A DNA stretch of 64,000 nucleotides from Meghimatium bilineatum (Eukaryota > Mollusca > Gastropoda > Stylommatophora > Philomycidae), in assembly GCA_034231615.1 (NCBI GenBank), contig CM067298.1, positions 61,844,387 to 61,908,386 on the forward strand, in the 5' to 3' direction. The position numbers and the translations under genes are program-made. The notes under the pieces were generated by a model that saw only the letters and a program-made list of their open reading frames with translations, ran no database searches and was not told the origin of the DNA. The stretch's first letter is position 1. Each line of letters begins with the position of its first letter. Shown here in pieces: positions 48,291-61,149 of this stretch.

Positions 48291-48394
48291 GTACTCGTAT
48301 ATAACACTTGTATTCGTAGGCCTATATTAGTTTTTTCACATCTGTAGTAAGTTCCCAGCTCCGAGCTCTCACAACCATACACCATAATTTAATA

Positions 48395-49205
48395 AAAAAA
48401 ACAGAACCAATGATATATCATTGATATATCATAATGAACTGCTTTTTGCAGATGACCAGGTTTTATTTCACAACAGCATTAAAAACCTGCAAGACCACCT
48501 AAACATAATAGACACAACAGGCAAGCAATTTGGAATTAAAATCAACATAGACAAAACAGAAATAATGAATATTGCAAAAGGAAAGGAGAACATCAACATA
48601 CAGATAAACAATAAACAACTAAAACAAGTAGATTAATTCAAATATCTGGGCAGCACATTGAGATATGACGGCAGAAAAGAGGCGGAGATAAACACAAGAT
48701 GTAATAAGGCCTGTCAGGTCATTGGTCAATTAACACCTTTACTAAGAAACAAAGATATTACACTAGAAACATAGAAAGCGCTTTTCAACACCATTTTTTT
48801 ATCAACATTGTGTTATCAGTGTCAAACTTGGACATTAGATTCTAGAACAATACATAAGATTAACACCACTGAAATCAAATGTGTGAGACGTATGATTGGA
48901 GTTAACTTGAGACAAAATCAGGAATGAAGCACTAAGGAAACAATTAGGGATCAAGTCAGCAATAGAATACATCCAGAAACAACAAGTTAAATGGTACGGC
49001 CACATAATCAGACAAAAAGAGCAAAGTATTATCCAAAAAACACTTAACAAGCAATACAAAAACAGTCAAACTATTTGACGCCTTCGTAAAAGGTGGATAG
49101 ATAGTGTATTAGAGACACTCAGAAATATAACAGCAGAAGAGGCAAATAGAAGGGCAAAAGACCGTTCACTCACTCTCCCTCAATACTGAAAGGTACATGA
49201 GGACA
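48395..49205 (+). mobile_element. LINE family C, RT palm to 3' end
   Basis: Frames encode E-L-L-F-A-D-D-Q-V-L-F-H-N-S-I-K (catalytic FADD), INIDKTEIMNIAKGKENI, YLGSTLRYDGRKEAEI and W-Y-G-H-I-I-R-Q-K-E-Q-S, ending in G-R-x-R-K-R-W. Stops at 48634 and 48771 and shifts near 48900 disable it. It is a sister of 57905-59390. Confidence 0.88.
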
Positions 49206-49691
49206 GAAAGAAGAAGAAAGAAGAATGATATATCATAATGCTACCTATTTAAGTTTATGAACCAGGTTACCAATCTACTACCAAACAAGTTTCTACAAGT
49301 GTAAGCTAAAACATTATGGACCTGGCCAAGTGTTGGAGTACAACCTGGACATGCATCAAACAAAACATTAGTAATGGGCATAACTTACAAATGTGTTATT
49401 TCTGTTTGTCTTACACGTGAAAAATTTCTGTGTCCGAACTTAATTCTTCTCCTGACTCTCCATTGCGTGTGATGTCATATCTCAAAATCTGTTTTGTCGC
49501 AGTAGAGTGTTAAATCTGACCAGCTCGACACCTTGGTTACAATTACTTCCGAAATCCTGGTAACTGTAGTCGCAGTGGTTATGGTTATGGTGACGAGTGT
49601 CATGGTTATCCTCAGGGGTCGCTAGATTGAGGGATTTAATTCCTAACCAACTCTTCATCGATTGAACAGTCTTCCACTTTTGAATGGCTAG

Positions 49692-50532
49692 TCAGACATT
49701 ACTGTTGTCATCGGTAATTTGGTTTGCGTGCCTGAAGAGTGGCTTGTTTCTGTAATGGTTCCACAGATGCAGGATCAGCTCCGAAACGAGAACAACATTT
49801 GCGTTCTTACCAACCAGTCGGAGCACAAAGATACCGTCCTATCGTAGGTACTGCTTGCAAAATTTCACAGCCATCTTTTTTTCTAACTGATTTGCAGCAG
49901 TCGTTGATTCGAAGAAATTTCTTGAGGTAGCGGAGGCGATGCTGCCTAAAGATCATTGTGTAAAGCCAGATAAGGAAGCTGAAGGCGCTGAGGCTGGCTA
50001 CAAAGATCAACCAGAACCAGATGAAATTGAATATCTTTTCGTTAAAAAGATTGATTGGCAATACACATTGGACAGTGTAGTCATGCACGTTGGTCATTTG
50101 ACAGATTTTAAAGAAACATTGCGTGATTCTTTGGAATCAGGGACTTTCTGCCCAGCTCTCACGGCAAGCCAAATGGTCCATAACCTCAAATCCATACACA
50201 TTAAACTTTGTACCCAAAAATTTGTTTAGTATAAAAAGTTGACCAATAGCATTGGCCAGGTAAAGTAGTTTGATGATCATGTAGAGTGTGACCAGGTAGT
50301 TGCCGTAACGTTTTTCCCAAACGATACAGCAATATTTGGATACTTGTTGCCGTAATAGAATAAAACAGCCAGAACTGTACTCCCTGGCATTTTCTATCCA
50401 CCGGACTATGTGTTTGATGGTTCTGTCTCGATTGTCTGGGGCCACATACGCTGTTTCCGCTGCTAGAATCACTATCCTGTCCAAATTTACACCAGCAGAA
50501 GCTGTCAAGATTCGCCATAATATACACAGCAT
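49692..50532 (-). pseudogene. Innexin exon, cytoplasmic loop to C-terminus
   Basis: The acceptor TTTCATTCTAG precedes MLCILWRIL. The frame stays open for 131 codons to TGA (50139-50137), then continues in the same frame through YTVQCVLPINLFNEK and TM4 to R-Q-H-R-L-R-Y-L-K-K-F-L-R-I. A frameshift follows, then K-F-C-K-Q-Y-L-R, a TAG, and DGIFVLRLVGKNANVV down to L-W-N-H-Y-R-N-K, ending at TGA 49694-49692. Residues after the first stop look degraded (F-Q-R-I-T-Q-C-F-F where the family has F-P-R-V-T-x-C-D-F). Confidence 0.87.
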
Positions 50533-50539
50533 CTAGAAT

Positions 50540-52740
50540 GAAAGTAAAAGATACTGATTCTTAGAAAATCATTTCAAATTTAAGAGTAACTGGCTATGTT
50601 ACTTTAGAATAGCATTAAAGCAAACAGTAACAAATAAATACATCGTTCAAAAGTCTTAGTAGATAGACTTTATAGAAACCAGCACACTGCAAACCAAGAG
50701 TACAATCACAACACGCAACTTTGTACTTTCATCCGTGAGATCAAGGAACATGAGTTAACTTCTACTAAAGAGAAGTATGCTTAAGAAAGGGGTTAGATGT
50801 ACCAAGACAAAAAAAAAATCACCTCTCAATCCTTACCAAAATAAGTTACATTTTCATAAATCTTATAGTAACTATTTTCTTACACAACTTACATTTTGTG
50901 TTTATTGGCTAAGGTTTTTGTGTTACAGCAACCTAAAATTGAAATTGGGGTATCAGTAGAAATAACTGTTAGTATTAGTATAGTCTTAATTTTTTCGTGT
51001 GCGATTTCCGTAAAAAAAATGATATATATGTTTGATTTTAAACATCATATCTTCCATATTTTGTAAGATAATCCCATTAATCTGCTAATCTTCATATGTT
51101 ATATAGCTGAAACATGACCCATTTTTACTGTGCTTATGTTTAATTAAAAACGTTGAGGCAAACATATTGGCCAGAGCAAACAACCCTGGAATCAAAGCTC
51201 TATGGGCAACTGTATGAACTACAAAAGAGTGAGTTTTATATAGACATGTTTCAAGTGAACGAAAGAAGAAGAATATTTAATAAAAACAATTAATAACACT
51301 ATGCATTTGCAGAAATCTATACGTTTGGTACACTCAGTATACTTTTTGAGGAAAGCTTATTACATACAATTTTTTCCAAGGTTCAAGATCCATATAAGGG
51401 AGATATAAACCTAATTACTTGATTTTGAAACTAGACACTTAAAATTGATTAATTCAGAATGTAAAAACCAGCATTATCAATAATATTCGGAAATGTACAA
51501 TTGTCTTAATTACATAATTCATTATTTGAACTAAATTGTCCATGATTTTTCAGCCAGCAATAATTTCTACCAAATACCCAGTATATCTACTATGAGGCAA
51601 AGTTTTATTTGAATCTATGCAGAATTGACTGTTTTACAAAAAATAAACATAGTAACCCCTCCGTTGGTTAGGTCTAGCCCTTATATTAAAGTCTGTCTTC
51701 AAAGTCATGCCATCAATCTGTGAATGTATGCATGTAGTCTTAGATGACCAATGACCAAGAATAATGAAATATATAATTGCATAAGTAATTTTAATTGAGT
51801 GAAATCGCGAACTGGTGTGATGTTACATGCAATATATTGTCCGTAATACTACATTTCAAATCATTTGTGTACAAATTAGTGTTGAAGGTGTATATTGTCC
51901 ATAATACTACATTTCAAATCATTTGTGTACAAATTAGTGTTGAAGGTGTAACATTAATCTGTATGACTAAATATTATTTACAAGTAAAATATTGCCTAGA
52001 AAATTGTCTGTCTTTTGCAGAACGTTCATGGAATGCATGAACCTTATGTGTTTCATAGTTGAATTTATGCACGAAATATGTGTTTCATAGTTGAATTTAT
52101 GCACGAATCATGTGCTTTATAGATGAATTAATGCGCGAAACCTGTTTTATAGTTGAATTTATGCACGAAATATGTTTTTTATAGATGAATGTATCTTCTT
52201 CCAGTTCATTTTGTTCTACGCTGCTAAAGTCTAGAACAATCGACGTCAAGCGTGACTTTCGTTAAAAGAAGCAGTAGTGTAGCGCCAATAGACGCAAACA
52301 TTCTCGTTGTCCTTTCCCATGATTAAACAGCTTAAATAGTGCACACAAATTTAGTTATTTAATATAAACATTACAGAAAGATAATCGCAGGATCATTCTT
52401 GTTTTCAAAGATATCTGTCCTTGAAGCTGAAACGATTCCGCATGCAATTTCATTTACATCAGCAACTTTCATTGACTCTTGAGGATCTGACTTTTTAATA
52501 ACGATTCCCTCGTTCATTGAAATGCTTGCTTCAAATCAATCATGTGCTTTTAAACAATTTATGATGATTATTTCTCAGAGCTGAAAATTCCCTATGTATT
52601 ACAATGTGACGTGGATATGACAACATGGCACTGTATTGTTTTTTTCTGTGGTGTAGGGAACTGATATTTAGTGACTAATAGTGCATTAGTGAGTAAGCCA
52701 ATGCGTTTTGGATAATATCTAGAAGGTTTTCTGTGGACGG
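50540..52740. other. Innexin pseudogene intron, unassigned part
   Basis: No gene recognised. It holds a direct duplication of about 60 bp (about 51836-51950, text TACTACATTTCAAATCATTT) and a repeat at 52045-52190. Confidence 0.5.
52045..52190. repeat. About 35-bp minisatellite, four units
   Basis: Units of TGTTTCATAGTTGAATTTAT-GCACGAAATA with drift. Confidence 0.85.
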
Positions 52741-53110
52741 ATTCAACGATAATCATCACTAAGTACCGTCTCCGCGATGAAGATTGGCTACAGCAGACCA
52801 CCAACATCCCATGTCTTGGTGGTACACTCTGTTGGGCTGCAATCTCGTGATCTCCCACTTGAATCTCTGCCTACCTCTTGATCACCTCCCCTAAACTTTA
52901 CACTCATGTAGGGTATTCAACCAAGTATTTTAATATGTTAAAAATACTTCATTTGTTTGATCTTTATTTCATTTAATAATTCTTTATTCATGTGAAGTGT
53001 TGTTAAAACCTATTTGTTTGTTTTCTTCTCTTTCCATGAAGTTCTCCAAATTCTTCTATATATCCACATCTCAAAGGCATCAATTATGTCTTCTAGTTTG
53101 TGTATTGTTC
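52740..53110 (-). mobile_element. LINE family B 3' part
   Basis: The 3' end AGTACCGTCTCCGCGATGAA and minus-strand coding to the thumb match 42334-42740. A (TATC)n microsatellite follows (53120-53145). Confidence 0.75.
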
Positions 53111-53129
53111 ATGAGCCATATCTATCTAT

Positions 53130-53885
53130 CTATCTATCTATCTATACGCTGTGGCCCTTGTTTGCCATGTGGCGTCAGGGGTGGAAGATTTGTCTGGAGA
53201 TGGCCTTCTTGTGCGCTGTTTGTAATCTTGTTCCTGTGGCTTCTTTGATTTCTGTGATCCATCTTTTACATGGTCTGCCTCTGGTTTTATAACCGTTATG
53301 TCTATGTGTCATTTGTGGCATGCTATCTGTTGGTTGTCTGGAAGCGTGTGAAAACCACTTGATCTGTTGTCTTTTGATGTGTTCCAATATTGGTAATTTT
53401 TTGGTTATCTGTCTGATGTTATCGTTTCTAATTCTATCTCTTAATGACACTCTGAGTATTCTTCATAGACATGTCATGTCTGTTGTCACTATTTTTCTTT
53501 TGTCTTTTGCTGTCCTTGTCCAGGTTTCGCACTGGTAGCATATTGATGGAATAATAATAGTCTTGTATAATGCAACTTTAGTGTCTATGTTTACATTTTT
53601 GTTCTTGAAAATATGTGTCATCTGTCCTAGGATCTGGTATGTTTTGTTGCATCTATTGTGTATCTCTTTATTGGTTTTCCCTTCACTCGATATAATGCTT
53701 CCTAAGTAAGTGTACTCATTTACCTGTTTAATGTGTTTATCATCGATGGAGATAGTGATATTTCTTTCTTTCTTTGCTATTGCCATTATTTCGGTCTTTT
53801 CAATATTGATCTTCATGTTGAATTTTTGACATGTTGTGTGGAGTTTGTTCATATGTTCTTGCAATTGTTCTTCTGATGTCAATCA
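53130..53885 (-). mobile_element. LINE family C relative, RT to 3' end
   Basis: A 139-codon frame (53882-53463) encodes NMKINIEKTEIMAIAKKERN, YLGSIISSEGKTNKEI and SICYQCETWTRTAKDK. A second frame has LPILEHIKRQQIKWFSHASR and T-R-G-R-P-C-K-R-W-I. Related to 24000-24580 and 60050-60650. Confidence 0.88.
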
Positions 53886-54499
53886 GAATAATATATGATA
53901 ATATTATAATATATAATATTATCAATAATATATGAGCCATATATAATAGATTTAGCAATTTATAACTCTCATTGTTCGCTTGTTTATAATTTGATTAGAT
54001 GTCAATTTTTCTTACTGCTGAAGCACCATTAAGCGCCAAATAAGACCTAACGGGAGAATGAAAACAAAGGATAATCTACATTATTACGTGATGTTCTTAT
54101 TTATTGCTGGTTTTTCATTGGTATTATGCTATGTGTCACTCGGGTGTCACTTGCTAACGCCACCAACAAATTGCACAGAATAATTAAAAACATGTAAAAT
54201 AAATGTAAAGTAACACCAGAGATATTCTCAATTCATTGTCATTCACCATGTTTTATACTATTTACAGACTTAAAATATACAATCGAAAGCTGTTTTTCTT
54301 AGAAGTATAGAACAACTAAGATCATTCATTCCTTGGTACCATGTCTTCCAGCGTAGGTGATCATGTCTCTCCACAGTCCTCTGTTTGTTATTCATTTAAA
54401 TATATTTTCTGATGATTCTGAATCATTCCAGGCTTTCAAGCCATCCAACACGTTATCTTCATGTTATGGGGTTAGATGTACCAAGACTTAACTAAAAAT

Positions 54500-54835
54500 A
54501 TCATGGACAGCTAAAAAGAGTAATGCTATAATTTTACAACTGGTCAACTCAAATGGAGAACTTACTATCCGTATTAGAAGATACCTCCTACCCTCGATCT
54601 TCGCAGTTGTTACGATGTTCTCCAACCCACCTTTTCTCATGACATGATCCAGAAACTGCGATTTCGTCCATGATATTTTCAACATTCTTCTATAAAACCA
54701 CATCTCTGTGGTCTCCAGATGTTTTCTTGCAATATTGTAAATTGTCCATGCTTTACTACCATATAGCAGTATGGAGTCTATATAACATTTTAGTATGTTC
54801 TTTCTTATTTTTATTTCTTCTTCTTTTTCTTCTGC
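54500..54835 (-). mobile_element. LINE thumb fragment
   Basis: Minus frame ILKCYIDSILLYGSKAWTIY, M-W-F-Y-R-R-M-L-K-I-S-W-T-K-S and FLDHVMRKGGLENIVTTAKI are typical of an RTE-like LINE C-terminal region. Confidence 0.75.
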
Positions 54836-54970
54836 GTTCATTCTCAAACTCCTGCAGATCAGCAGGATGTAGTCCGAAGAACGGAATGCGTGGTGTCATG
54901 GTTTACAGCATTGCTGTGATATTTGCGCCTTTCGGCTTGACACATCCGACTTCAGCATGGCTTTGGGTCA
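54836..54970 (+). repeat. Dispersed repeat R, copy
   Basis: GCGTTCATTCTCAAACTCC, CAGCAGGATGTAGTCCG and TGATATTTGCGCCTTTCGGC define this family; it abuts a LINE fragment. Confidence 0.6.
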
Positions 54971-55544
54971 CTGACCCTATATGGGATGGTGTAGCCAACT
55001 CCAATACATAACCTCCTCAGTCATCTCGTACGACATGTATGGAAGGTAAACAGTGTTGCTATTCTTTGCTCCCCTTTCGGACCCTGACAACACACGGGCG
55101 TTACTTCTATTGATTACAATTATTACTATTATTGCACAAGATGTTCCTATTCTTCTGGAATGCTGCTTTTGCCTGTGCTATTCGACTTTTTATTTCAGTG
55201 ACACATCTACCATCTGAAGTAATAATTATGCCCAAATTATCTAAGTTAAATTATCCAATAAACAATTTACCTGTGCTTAGAATAATACAACGTTAAGGTT
55301 AAATTATCACATAAATAATTACTAGAACATTAATTATAATTATATAGTAATGGTTATAATTATATAATTATAGAACATACTTATAATTACTAGAACATGC
55401 ACCAAAGTTTATATCACTATTAGAAGTGAACAAGTATAAACAGGAACATACAACATCAATACAATAACGTTATAAAATGGCAACAGTCTTAAACATTAAA
55501 ACAACATAATGTGTTAGGTGACAGCACGATATGTATGAGCCAGC

Positions 55545-55640
55545 ACGACCTACAAGAGTTGGTGAAGTACGACCTAGAAGGGTTGGTGAAGTATGATCTA
55601 GAAGGGTTGGTGAAGCACGATCTACAAGGGTTCTAAGAAC
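55545..55640. repeat. 27-bp minisatellite
   Basis: Three to four units of GTACGACCTAGAAGGGTTGG-TGAA. Confidence 0.85.
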
Positions 55641-55959
55641 AGTTATAATAAGAACAAACGTAGTTACAGAATTATGAAAACTAGGGCTTCCAATGCTTGC
55701 ACGGCCACATTCGCTTCGATATAACTAAAATCTATCCAAGTTAAAAGATCAAAGTTCCACAATCACACATCACAATAAAAATATTATATATATTTGTCAA
55801 ACATATGAACAACGTAGAGGATGAAATGTAGTGAATTATCATCATTACTGTTGGTGTCGTGGTAGAGAATTGTGTCAAAAGTGAGTGTTTCTAAAGAGAA
55901 ATTTATGAATAATAATATCGGGGTAGAGATACTTGTCAACAGTCGCATAATGTTGTTGA

Positions 55960-56290
55960 AGTAAGGACAGAGACTTGTTTGAAGTGTGAGTCCATAATGT
56001 TGCTGAAGTCAGGGCAGTGACTTGCTTGAAGTTTGGTCCATAATGTTGCTGAAGTCAGGGCAGTGACTTGCTTGAAGTTTGAGTCCACAATGTTGCTAAA
56101 GTCAGGGCAGAGACTTGCTTGAAGTTCGAGTCCATAATGTTGCTGAAGTCAGGGCAGAGACTTGCTTGAAGTTTGAGTACATAATGTTGCTGAAGTCCAG
56201 GGCAGAGACATGTTTGAAGTGTGAGTCCATAATGTTGCTGAAGTCAGGGCAGAGACTTGCTTGAAGTGTGAGTCCATAATGTTGTTTGAT
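55960..56290. repeat. 46-48 bp minisatellite, about seven units
   Basis: Units of GTCCATAATGTTGCTGAAGT-CAGGGCAGAGACTTGCTTGA. Confidence 0.9.
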
Positions 56291-56999
56291 TGCATGAACA
56301 GTGATTAGATGATTTTCTCGATTGAGTACAGAGAAATGTGTGAACAGTGAGTGGATAATGTTGCTGAAGTTGTTGAATCATGTTAGAAAGCACTGCTGTT
56401 TGTGCTAATTGATATTGGGTTCTTGTGTCAATAATAGCATGGTCAAACTAGACCGCAACATCGGAATCAACATTGTTTATCCTTTATCTCTAGTAATATT
56501 TTCCAATGAGAATCTTGGGACTTCTTTAATAACTTTGTTTAATTTTCCATGCAAACGTTTTATTTCATCAGGGATATTTTGTTATATCTTCTACGTATAT
56601 TATGCCATTTAGGTTTTGTGTGCTGTTGCTTATGTTTCTTATTATTCTAACTTCATTCTCAAACTACTGCTGGTTAGCCAATGTAGTTTGATGAACGATT
56701 TCCTGTGTATTATACTTTATAGATTGGATAAGAGATCACCACGGCAAGTATGAAATGCATACTTGTCACAAGTAATGAAAAATGAAGTGCAGAAATACAA
56801 TTATTTGTGTAAACAAAGCAATATAAAATTAACAGTCACATGAATGTGAAATACAAATGTGAATGCACGTTTTTCTTTTTAGAATATTAGAAATGCAAGT
56901 ATGAATCCAAGCAGTATTTTTAAAATATATGAAATTATATTAACAGCAAGTCAATTCTAATATATTATTTATAATTCTTCTTCTTTTGTTCACTTGAAA

Positions 57000-57715
57000 C
57001 ATGTCTATATCTGTAATTCTATCTCCTGAATAAAACTCACTGCTATTTGTAGTTCATACAGTGGCCCATAGAGCTTTGATTCCAGTGTTGTTTCCTCTGG
57101 CCAATATGTCTGCCTCAGCGTTTCATGCTCAGAACACTCTTGAAGTATATGTTAGGCACTCTGTGCTGCCTATCCACATGTACACATGGCTGTGTTGCCA
57201 ATTTTGAACTTTGTATGCATGTGACTGCTGAGTCGGTTGTGTCCTGTTCTGAGGCGTATAATTATAACTTGTTCTGATCTGTTCATAATGTGATAGTCAT
57301 CTTGTGTTGGTGTTTGTGGCTTTCTTATTGACTTGATCATCTGTTTTTTCTGATGGTAGGAGATTGGTATATCTGGTTGGTCTTCGGCAGCACCTTCCTT
57401 AGCCAGTTGGTTTGCTTTTTCATTTCCTGGCACTCCACAGTGAGAGGGTATCCACTGCATGGTTACCCTATACTGGTAAGACAATTCACTAAGTAGTTTT
57501 TGCAAGTCTGTCAGTTTTCCAGACTGGAGAGCTTGAAGCACTGACCTTGCATCTGTCAGGAATACCAAAGGCTGTAGGTCAGAATTGGAGTTCTGCAGTT
57601 TTTTAGTTGCCACACTAAATGCCTGGAGTTCTGCATCATAATTATTGCAGAATTTCCCTGTCTGTGTTCTGATTGTATCTCTAGGCTTGTGTGGATATTC
57701 TATATATTATTTATA
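57000..57715 (-). mobile_element. LINE RNase H domain
   Basis: A 147-codon frame (57613-57170) encodes V-F-L-T-D-A-R-S-V-L-Q-A-L and QWIPSHCGVPGNEKANQLAK (RNase H C-terminal His and Asp motif), then HIMNRSEQVIIIRLRTGHNR and C-T-C-G. It is the uninterrupted sister of the 5040-6880 copy. Confidence 0.88.
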
Positions 57716-57904
57716 ATAATGAAACGACTAGTCTCTTCCTTAAGTGCACACAATTTAACTAAACACAGTGAAAAGCGTGTACATAAAATGTGGACACATA
57801 CGCATGAAATTCTAGAGTGTTTAAATTTGCAGTACAATAACAATTTGAGTGATTTTTACCACAACTTTGCAAATAATAGTTTTCTCTTGTCACATACGCT
57901 GTTC

Positions 57905-59390
57905 TTCTTTTTCTTCTTTCTGTCCTCATGTACCTTTCGGTGTTGAGGGGAGAGTCAGTGTACAGTCTTTTGCCCTTCTATTTGCCTCTTCTGCTGTTAT
58001 ATTTCCGAGTGTCTCTAATACAATATCTATTCACCTTTTACGAAGGCGCCCAATAGGTCTCCTGTTTTCGTATTGTTTGTTAAGTGTTTTTTGGATAATA
58101 CTTTGCTCTTTCTGTCTGGTTATGTGGCCGTACCATTTAACTTGTTGTTTCTGTATGTATTCTATTGTTGGCTTGATCCCTAATTGTTTCCTTGGTGCTT
58201 CATTCCTGATTTTGTCGCTCAAGCTAACTCCAATCATACGTCTCACACATTTCATTTCAATGGTGTTAATCTTATGTATTGTTCTAGAATCTAATGTCCA
58301 AGTTTGACACTGATAACACAATGTTGGTAAGAAAATGGTGTTGAAAAGCGCTTTCTTTGTTTCTAGTGTAATATCTTTGTTTCTTAGTAAAGGTGTTAAT
58401 TGACCAATGATCTGACAGGCCTTATTACATCTTGCGTTTATTTCTGCTTCTTGTTTATTATCATATCTCAATGTGCTGCCCAGATATTTGAATTCATCTA
58501 CTTGTTTTAGTTGTTTATTGTTTATCTGTATGTTGATGTTCTCCTTTTCTCTTGCAACATTCATTACTTCTGTTTTGTCTATGTTGATTTTCATTCCAAA
58601 TTGCTTGCCTGCTGTGTCTATTATGCTTAGGTGGTCTTGCAGGTTTTTAATGCTGTTGTGGAATAAAACCTGGTCATCTGCAAAAAGCAGTTCATTTGCT
58701 TCATTGGAATTTGCTGTTTTGTTTATATGGTCCATGTATGTAATAAAAAGTAGTGGGGATAATACACATCCCTGCTTTACTCCTGTGCTAATCACAAAGT
58801 CCTCTGTGTAGCCTGCAGCTGTTCTTATAGTGCAACTGCTGTTGTTATAGAGACTTCTACAAACGTTAATTCAATGTTGGCATACTCCATAAATTTTTAA
58901 TGTTTCCCATAGTTTTTCTCTGTTTACTCGGTCAAATGCTTTCTCTTGATCTATGAAGGATATGTATAAATTTTGGTTGTATTCTATTGACTTCTCTGCC
59001 AACTGTTTAAGAATAAATATTGCTTCAGTACATCCTCTGTTTAATGCTCATTATTCTTTCTGAAGTATAGCTTATTTCTATAATGTTTTTGGCAGTTTTT
59101 TCTTTCACTATAAACCCTACACCATGTTTCACGTTGTCATTCTCGTTTACACCTGAATGTGTAATTGTAAAGTTGTTGTGTGCCCTCTTCACACCTCTAC
59201 CTTTTGTTGTTGTATCTGCAATTCCTAAAATTTTTATTTTCCTTTTAATCATTTCTTCTATGAGTTGTTCTTCCTTATCTTTAATGCCGCAGATGTTGAT
59301 AGTTGCTATTTTTGTTGTTATTGCTGATCTCTTTTGCGTGTGATGTGCCTTCCTCTCCATTTAAGTTTCTTTTTGAGCACTTTGTGTATC
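57905..59390 (-). mobile_element. LINE family C, most complete copy
   Basis: Starts with the AP-endonuclease N-terminus (TKIATINICGIKDKEEQLIE, 59360-59025), then the RT region (E-K-A-F-D-R-V-N-R-E-K-L-W at about 58950). A 254-codon frame (58795-58031) carries G-V-K-Q-G-C-V-L-S-P-L-L, E-L-L-F-A-D-D-Q-V-L-F, YLGSTLRYDNKQEAEI and K-W-Y-G-H-I-T-R-Q, ending at R-K-R. Much of the endonuclease is deleted. Confidence 0.9.
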
Positions 59391-59739
59391 CCCTGTCGAC
59401 GTGCTAGGTCAGTCACAGGTTAAGGGTTGTGTAGTAAGTTTACTCGGGATTGCCCATTTCCCCTCGCTAGCCACTAGCTGTTCATGGCCATACTTGTTGT
59501 TATCTTCTCCACCGTTGTTTACATATTCACTTATTCACATACGCTGTGCCATCTTATTATTATATTGTTATTTTCGCAATAACACTGCAATTTCATGTCC
59601 ATATATCTAATGTCTTAGTCTTTATTTGACGGCATCACAATAGCAATATTCATATTCAATCATGTTAATTATTTATTTATTTTTGAAAATGATTGCTTTC
59701 TATGGGAAATGCGATAAAATATAAATTCAATTTGAAATT

Positions 59740-59915
59740 GGGACAGCAATTTACGTCTATCTTTATTTGAGGAAAACAATTTAGATGTATTATTATTTGA
59801 GAAAAACTTTTTAGATTTATTATTTGAGTAAAGATTTTTAGATGTATAATTACTTAAGGAAAGCAATGTAGATGTATCTTTATGTAAGAAAAACAATTTA
59901 GATGTATCATTCATT
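59740..59915. repeat. About 30-bp minisatellite, left part
   Basis: Units of TTATTTGAGGAAAACAATTT-AGATGTATTA. The array resumes at 61010 and again at 62045, the gaps being LINE insertions. Confidence 0.85.
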
Positions 59916-60049
59916 TGTTTCTATTCGCATGGAATATGTGGTTTCTTTCTGTATGTGTTAGTAAGAGATCGTGGTGTAACAATGGGAATTGCCTGATACA
60001 ACACTGAGACAGGATTAGCAAACCATCAGTGAGAACACAATATCTTGTA

Positions 60050-60239
60050 GTAAAATGAAGAGTATTCTGGAGACAACTACTAGTAATATTAATCACAATT
60101 TGAAGGATAGCTTAAATGAATTGCTATTTGCAGACGACAAAGTACTTGTAGAATCATCAGAAGAGCAACTACAAAGACAAATAGATAGATTACATCAAAC
60201 ATGCCAAACCTTTAACATGAAGATAAATATAGAGAAGAC

Positions 60240-60272
<33 letters not shown>

Positions 60273-61008
60273 AATATAGAGAAATGATGAAGATAAGAAG
60301 ATGAGAAACATCAACATATATATTGGAAACAACCGACTTAAACAAGTGACAGAATTCACATACCTAGGAAGCAATATAACAACAGACGGCAGGAGCAGCA
60401 TAGAAATACAAAATAGATGTAGTAAAGCATACCAAGCCCTAGGACAAATGACACCAACCTACAGAAACAAAAATGTAGATATAAACACCAAAATAACACT
60501 ATTCAAAACAATTATTATACCAACGATGTGTTACCAATGCCAAACATGGACAACGATAGCACAAGACATGCGTAAACTTGTGACAGCTGAAATGGCATGC
60601 TTACGCAGAATCATAGAAATATCGCTAAGAGACAGAGTGAAGAAATGAGGACATTAGACAAAGAACAGGTACCATTCCAATCTTGGAATATCTTAAGAGA
60701 CAACCAATAAAATGGTTTTCACACATCAGCAGACCATAATGACAGATCAAAATTGTTTATCCTTTATCACTAGAAATATTTTCCAATGATAATCTTGAGA
60801 CTTCTTCATAAACTTCATTAACAGCAGACAGCATACCACAGCAGGCTATGCTGCACAGATACGATGAAGGCAGACCTAGACGCCGACCATGGAAACGATG
60901 GATATACTCCACAATATACTCAACACACGTGAGGGCCATCTCCAGAAAACTCTTCTACCCCTGACGCTGAAAGGCAACAAATGGTTTAGCGAATAGATAG
61001 ATAGATTC
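60050..61008 (+). mobile_element. LINE family C relative, inserted in minisatellite
   Basis: Encodes N-E-L-L-F-A-D-D-K-V-L-V-E-S-S, NMKINIEKT, a (TA)n expansion (60240-60275), TYLGSNITTDGRSSIEIQNR, IPTMCYQCQTWTTIAQDM and an R-P-R-R-R-P-W-K-R-W tail. Confidence 0.85.
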
Positions 61009-61009
61009 A

Positions 61010-61115
61010 TTCATTTTTAGGAAAATAACTTAGATGTATCATTATATGAGGCAAGTAATATAGATGTATTATTATTTCAGGAAAGCAAACTTAGATGTAT
61101 CATTATTTGAGGAAA
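61010..61115. repeat. Minisatellite, middle part
   Basis: Same AGATGTATTATTATTTCAGG-type units as 59740-59915. Confidence 0.85.
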
Positions 61116-61149
61116 ACAGTGTTGAAAAAGTTGTGAGTAAAATAGTGAC

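Noticed and set aside
58473..58811. Plus-strand 112-codon frame
   Set aside because: Antisense shadow of the RT coding region of LINE family C.
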